A DNA stretch of 64,000 nt, taken from positions 358,338 to 422,337 of the forward strand of contig NZ_JADPKS010000008.1 in the NCBI RefSeq assembly GCF_023074175.1, given 5' to 3'. The translations under genes and the position numbers were made by a program. How positions within the stretch are numbered: the first letter of the stretch is position 1; each line of letters begins with the position of its first letter. Positions 61,022 to 64,000 of the stretch are shown here, piece by piece. The stretch comes from Bradyrhizobium sp. 139 (GTDB lineage: Bacteria; Pseudomonadota; Alphaproteobacteria; Rhizobiales; Xanthobacteraceae). The notes under the pieces were generated by a model, which was not told the DNA's origin, made no database searches, and saw nothing but the letters and a program-made list of their open reading frames with translations.

Positions 61022-62671
61022 ATGACATCCATCACGACTTCGGCGATCGACACGCCTCTGCGGCGCTCGGTCGAACGGACTTGCGACGATCTTGCCATGC
61101 TGGTGCTGGCTGCAGTCGCCGTTATTGCAGGCTTGACCTTCCGCGACTACGGGCTCGGCTGGGACGATTACACCCATGCTGAATACGCCGACCTGTTGCT
61201 GCGCATGTTCGGTTCCGGCTTCAGGGACACGGCGGCGCTCTCCTTCGCGAATCTCTACATGTATGGCGGCGGCTTCGACATGGTCGCGGCTCTCCTGCAC
61301 AAGGTCATTCCGCTCGAGCTGTTCGAGACGCGGCGTCTGGTCGGCGCCATCGTCGGTGTGATCGGACTTGCTGTGACATGGCGGCTCGGCCGCCGCGTCG
61401 GCGGCCCCCTTGCGGGTCTTGCCTCACTCTTGCTGCTCGCACTCTGCCCGATCTTCTACGGCCACATGTTCATGAACCCGAAGGATGCGCCCTTCGCGGT
61501 GGCCATGATCATCCTGATGCTCGGCCTCGTCCGCCTCGCCGAGGAATATCCGCAGCCCTCGCCACGCACGATCCTCATCGTCGGCCTCGGCGCGGGCCTC
61601 TCGCTCGGCACGCGCATCCTCGGCGGCCTCTCGCTGGTCTACGCCGTGATCGGCTTCATGCCGCTGTTCCTCGATGAACTGCGCAACGAGGGCCTGCGCG
61701 AGCAGGTCCGCCGCTTCGCCCATGTCGTCTATGTGCTGCTGCCCGGCCTCGTGCTCGGCTACCTCGTCATGGGCCTGATCTGGCCGTGGTCGATCATGGA
61801 GCCCGGCAATCCCTTCGAGGCGCTGACCTACTTCTCGCATTTCTTCGAGAAGCCCTGGAAGGAGATGTTCGACGGCGCGATCGTGTCCGTGCCCGACATG
61901 CCCTGGTCCTATCTGCCGACGCTGTTCGCGCTCCAGCTGCCTGAGGTGATGCTGGTGCTGACGGCCGGCGCGGTGTTCAGCACCTTCGCGATGCTGCCGC
62001 GCCGCGAGGTTCCGGCGCGCCGCAAGACCATCCTGCTGATGCTGACGCTGGCGGCGAGCCTGCCGCTCGCGATCGCGATGGTGAAGCGGCCGGCGCTGTA
62101 CAACGGCATCCGCCACTTCGTCTTCGTGATCCCGCCGATGGCGGTGCTGGGCGGCGTCGCCTTTGCCCGGGCCATGGAGCGCCTGCGCGCCACCCACCGC
62201 ACCTGGCAGCCGGTCGTGCTCGCCACCTTCTGCTTCGGTCTTGCGCTGTCGCTGGCCGAGATGATCCGGCTGCATCCCTATCAGTACACGCATTTCAACC
62301 ACATCGCCGGTACCGTGCGCGGCGCCGACGACCGCTTCATGCTGGACTATTGGGGCCTCGCGCTGAAGCAGGCCTCCGACGAGCTGCGCGAGCAGATCGT
62401 CGAGCGGCAGGAAGTGGCGCCGGGAAACCGCAAATGGAAGGTCGCGGTGTGCGGTCCGCAGCGCCCGGCCCAGGTGGCGCTCGGGCCCGACTTCACCATC
62501 GGCTGGGATTCCAACGCGGCCGATTTCGCGATGACGCTCGGCGAGTTCTACTGCAAGGGCCTCACCGCGCCCGTGATGGTCGAGATCAAGCGCGACGACG
62601 TGGTGTTCGCCCGCGTCTACGACATCCGCGGCCGCAGCATTTCCAGCCTGCTGTCGATCCCGGCGCCGTAA
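61022..62671 (+). CDS. GT-C family membrane glycosyltransferase (GT39-like)
   Basis: The 549-aa protein has 10 or more helices. The first periplasmic loop has RDYGLGWDDYTHAEYADLLL, an Asp-Asp pair like the catalytic acidic motif of GT39/ArnT-type enzymes, and later KDAPFAVAMIILMLGL. A soluble C-terminal domain follows (about residues 430-549, with RFMLDYWGLALKQASDELRE). It likely moves a sugar from a polyprenyl phosphate donor in the periplasm. Substrate unknown. Confidence 0.84.
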   Translation: MTSITTSAIDTPLRRSVERTCDDLAMLVLAAVAVIAGLTFRDYGLGWDDYTHAEYADLLLRMFGSGFRDTAALSFANLYMYGGGFDMVAALLHKVIPLELFETRRLVGAIVGVIGLAVTWRLGRRVGGPLAGLASLLLLALCPIFYGHMFMNPKDAPFAVAMIILMLGLVRLAEEYPQPSPRTILIVGLGAGLSLGTRILGGLSLVYAVIGFMPLFLDELRNEGLREQVRRFAHVVYVLLPGLVLGYLVMGLIWPWSIMEPGNPFEALTYFSHFFEKPWKEMFDGAIVSVPDMPWSYLPTLFALQLPEVMLVLTAGAVFSTFAMLPRREVPARRKTILLMLTLAASLPLAIAMVKRPALYNGIRHFVFVIPPMAVLGGVAFARAMERLRATHRTWQPVVLATFCFGLALSLAEMIRLHPYQYTHFNHIAGTVRGADDRFMLDYWGLALKQASDELREQIVERQEVAPGNRKWKVAVCGPQRPAQVALGPDFTIGWDSNAADFAMTLGEFYCKGLTAPVMVEIKRDDVVFARVYDIRGRSISSLLSIPAP

Positions 62672-62683
62672 TATTCTTCTCCT

Positions 62684-62766
62684 GATCCGTAGCCTGGATG
62701 CAGCGAAAGCGAAATCCGGGACCGCACGGCTTCCCGCATTGCGCTGCGCTCCATGCGGGCTACGCT
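62684..62766. repeat. Intergenic palindromic repeat, family A (copy 2)
   Basis: GTAGCCTGGATGCAGCG on the left and CGCTCCATGCGGGCTACG on the right pair with mismatches, and inner GCGAAATCCGGG resembles copy 1 at 8856-8943. It lies between the glycosyltransferase and aldolase genes. Confidence 0.75.
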
Positions 62767-62853
62767 TGACTGCTGCGCTTTGACCACCTTGCCGCCGACT
62801 TCGACCGAGACTACGCTCCCTCCCCGCAACAACGATGTTCGGAGAGATAAGAC

Positions 62854-63633
62854 ATGTCACCAGCGGAAGCGCGCCTGAAGGAAGTGCCGTCGAACATGAC
62901 AGAGGCCGAGTGGCAGCAACGGGTCAATCTCGCCGCCTGCTACCGCCTCGTCTCGCTGTACGGCTGGGACGATCTGGTCGACACCCACATCTCCGCGCGC
63001 GTGCCCGGTCCCGAGCATCACTTCCTCATCAATCCCTACGGGCTGATGTTCGACGAGATCACGGCGTCGAGCCTCGTCAAGGTCGACCTGCACGGCAACC
63101 AACTCTCCGAGAGCGACTACAGCATCAACCCGGCCGGCTTCACCATCCATTCGGCGATCCACGAGGTGCGCGAGGACGCGATCTGCGTGCTGCATCTCCA
63201 CACGCTCGACGGCACCGCGGTGTCGAGCAGCGCGGAAGGGCTGTTGCCGCTCAACCAGACCGCCCAGCTGGTCACCCACGATCTCGCCTATCACGATTAT
63301 GAGGGCATCGCGCTCGACCATGACGAGCGGCCGCGGCTGCAGAAGGACCTCGGCGATCACAACCACATGCTGCTGCGCAACCACGGCACGATGACGGTCG
63401 GCCGCTCGGTCGCCTCCGCTTTCGAGCGCATGTACCACCTTGAGCGCGCCTGCTCGATGCAGGTGCGCACGCGCGCATTGGGCACGCCGGTCTATCCGGT
63501 CGACGACATCGCGATCGACAAGAACACCGAGCTGCTCGCCAACCGCGACCGCGCCGAGCTGCGCGCCACCAACCTGGTATGGCCGCCGCTGCTGCGCAAG
63601 CTCGACCGCGAGCTCCCGGGCTACCGGTCTTGA
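62854..63633 (+). CDS. Class II aldolase/adducin family protein
   Basis: The 259-aa protein has the class II aldolase fold: RVNLAACYRLVSLYGWDDLV, then DTHISARVPG, metal His pair in CVLHLHTLDG, and LLRNHGTMTVG with the third His. Substrates of this family are sugar phosphates or related; the long N-terminus and SARVPGPEHHFLINPYG match the subgroup annotated as class II aldolase/adducin in rhizobia. Activity unknown. A strong terminator follows 57 bp later. Confidence 0.92.
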   Translation: MSPAEARLKEVPSNMTEAEWQQRVNLAACYRLVSLYGWDDLVDTHISARVPGPEHHFLINPYGLMFDEITASSLVKVDLHGNQLSESDYSINPAGFTIHSAIHEVREDAICVLHLHTLDGTAVSSSAEGLLPLNQTAQLVTHDLAYHDYEGIALDHDERPRLQKDLGDHNHMLLRNHGTMTVGRSVASAFERMYHLERACSMQVRTRALGTPVYPVDDIAIDKNTELLANRDRAELRATNLVWPPLLRKLDRELPGYRS

Positions 63634-63690
63634 GGTTTTCGGGATTTGGCGTAGAGTAGGCATCAACACCCTCTGCACGTTCTGGAATGA

Positions 63691-63719
63691 AACGCCGCCC
63701 AATTCCGGGCGGCGTTTTT
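63691..63719 (+). terminator. Strong intrinsic terminator after the aldolase gene
   Basis: AACGCCGCCC, loop AATTCC, GGGCGGCGTT is a perfect 10-bp stem, with the run ending in five T. This is the clearest terminator in the window. Confidence 0.9.
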
Positions 63720-63756
63720 GTTTGGCCCGTTCGTCATCGCGAGGACGGTGCTGTAG

Positions 63757-63844
63757 TAGGGTGGGCAAAGCGAAGCGTGCCCACCATGCGTCAGCGATTG
63801 CGGAAGAATGGTGGGCACGGCGCTTTGCGCCTTTGCCCACCCTT
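63757..63844. repeat. Intergenic palindromic repeat, family E
   Basis: The arms AGGGTGGGCAAAGCG and CTTTGCCCACCC pair across the unit, and inner GCGTGCCCACCAT and ATGGTGGGCACGGCGC pair as well. Repeats with GGTGGGCAAAGCG-GTGCCCACC are abundant in Bradyrhizobium. Confidence 0.8.
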
Positions 63845-64000
63845 GTATTAGCGCGCCGAGGTAGGATGGCGTCGTTCCGTGAGGAATGGCCCAGCCCGGG
63901 CGGCCACCCGAGCTGGGCCGCCGATCGATCGGATCGATGCCCACCGAAGCCTTGAGGGCTGCGTTTCGTAGCAAGATCGCGGTCGGCACTTCATCGGGAC

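Larger units (their letters stand above)
63634..64000. other. 367-bp end of window: terminator and repeat only
   Basis: After the aldolase gene there is a terminator (63691-63719) and a palindromic repeat (63757-63844). Frames in 63850-64000 look random. The next gene must start beyond the window. Confidence 0.6.

Noticed and set aside
1..64000. CRISPR array
   Set aside because: No series of regularly spaced identical repeats with unique spacers and no cas genes were seen anywhere.

Overview
This window looks like a piece of a Bradyrhizobium-type (Bradyrhizobiaceae/Nitrobacteraceae) alphaproteobacterial chromosome. Coding DNA is GC-rich. Typical lineage markers are the cycHJK-style cytochrome c maturation genes, a FeuP/FeuQ-like two-component pair, MucR/Ros, DUF2336 and DUF1491 proteins, a short Flp pilin, and several families of short palindromic intergenic repeats. 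No rRNA, tRNA, CRISPR array, transposase or phage gene was seen. The calls below are from reading the sequence and recognising families; no database search was run.

Layout. 0-6.4 kb (minus strand): ccmI-ccmE-ccmF (the last cut by the window edge), two unknown proteins, and the feuQ/feuP pair. 6.6-10 kb: Ku end-joining protein, several small proteins, an orphan 54-aa Flp pilin, and two tandem ~30-aa membrane peptides. 10-18.3 kb: a ThDP-dependent enzyme, a triple-GAF histidine kinase whose end overlaps a membrane alpha/beta-hydrolase, a DHA2 efflux pump, and a YcgN-like cysteine-cluster protein. 18.6-22 kb: a penicillin-binding protein 1A homologue followed by a DUF1214-DUF1254 pair.

22-36 kb is an accessory, visibly AT-richer stretch with long gene-poor gaps. 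It holds a SAM-cyclase-ATPase-TPR giant protein, a DUF1326/DUF2182 pair, an HxlR regulator facing a Tat-exported cupin, an intradiol dioxygenase plus Bug-type binding protein facing a LysR regulator, and an NTF2-like secreted protein. Five degenerate copies of one dispersed repeat lie in its gaps, and I saw none elsewhere.

34.7-46.5 kb is a metal/metalloid island. On the minus strand it runs DUF1259, PepSY peptide, c-type cytochrome, a Met-rich 42-aa membrane peptide, CusA-type pump, CusB-type adaptor, YtkA/FixH-like protein and a Cys/Met-rich secreted protein, which together look like copper/silver handling. Next comes an arsenic locus: ArsO-like flavoprotein, two divergent ArsR repressors with near-identical operator-like sites, a broken aquaporin (aqpS) and arsC. 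Beside it is a metallo-beta-lactamase-fold gene that has lost its first zinc motif in an apparently in-frame deletion.

47.4-52.3 kb holds a tight four-gene operon: a secreted TPR-CHAT caspase-like protein, a secreted small protein, and two zinc-ribbon/coiled-coil proteins, one of them polytopic. This is the best candidate for an undescribed system. 52.5-64 kb returns to core alphaproteobacterial genes: a lipoprotein, DUF2336, DUF1491, a peptidoglycan-binding membrane protein overlapping a DivJ/PleC-like kinase, DUF5330, SufE, MucR-like, a Pro-rich membrane protein, a GT-C glycosyltransferase, and a class II aldolase with a clear terminator.
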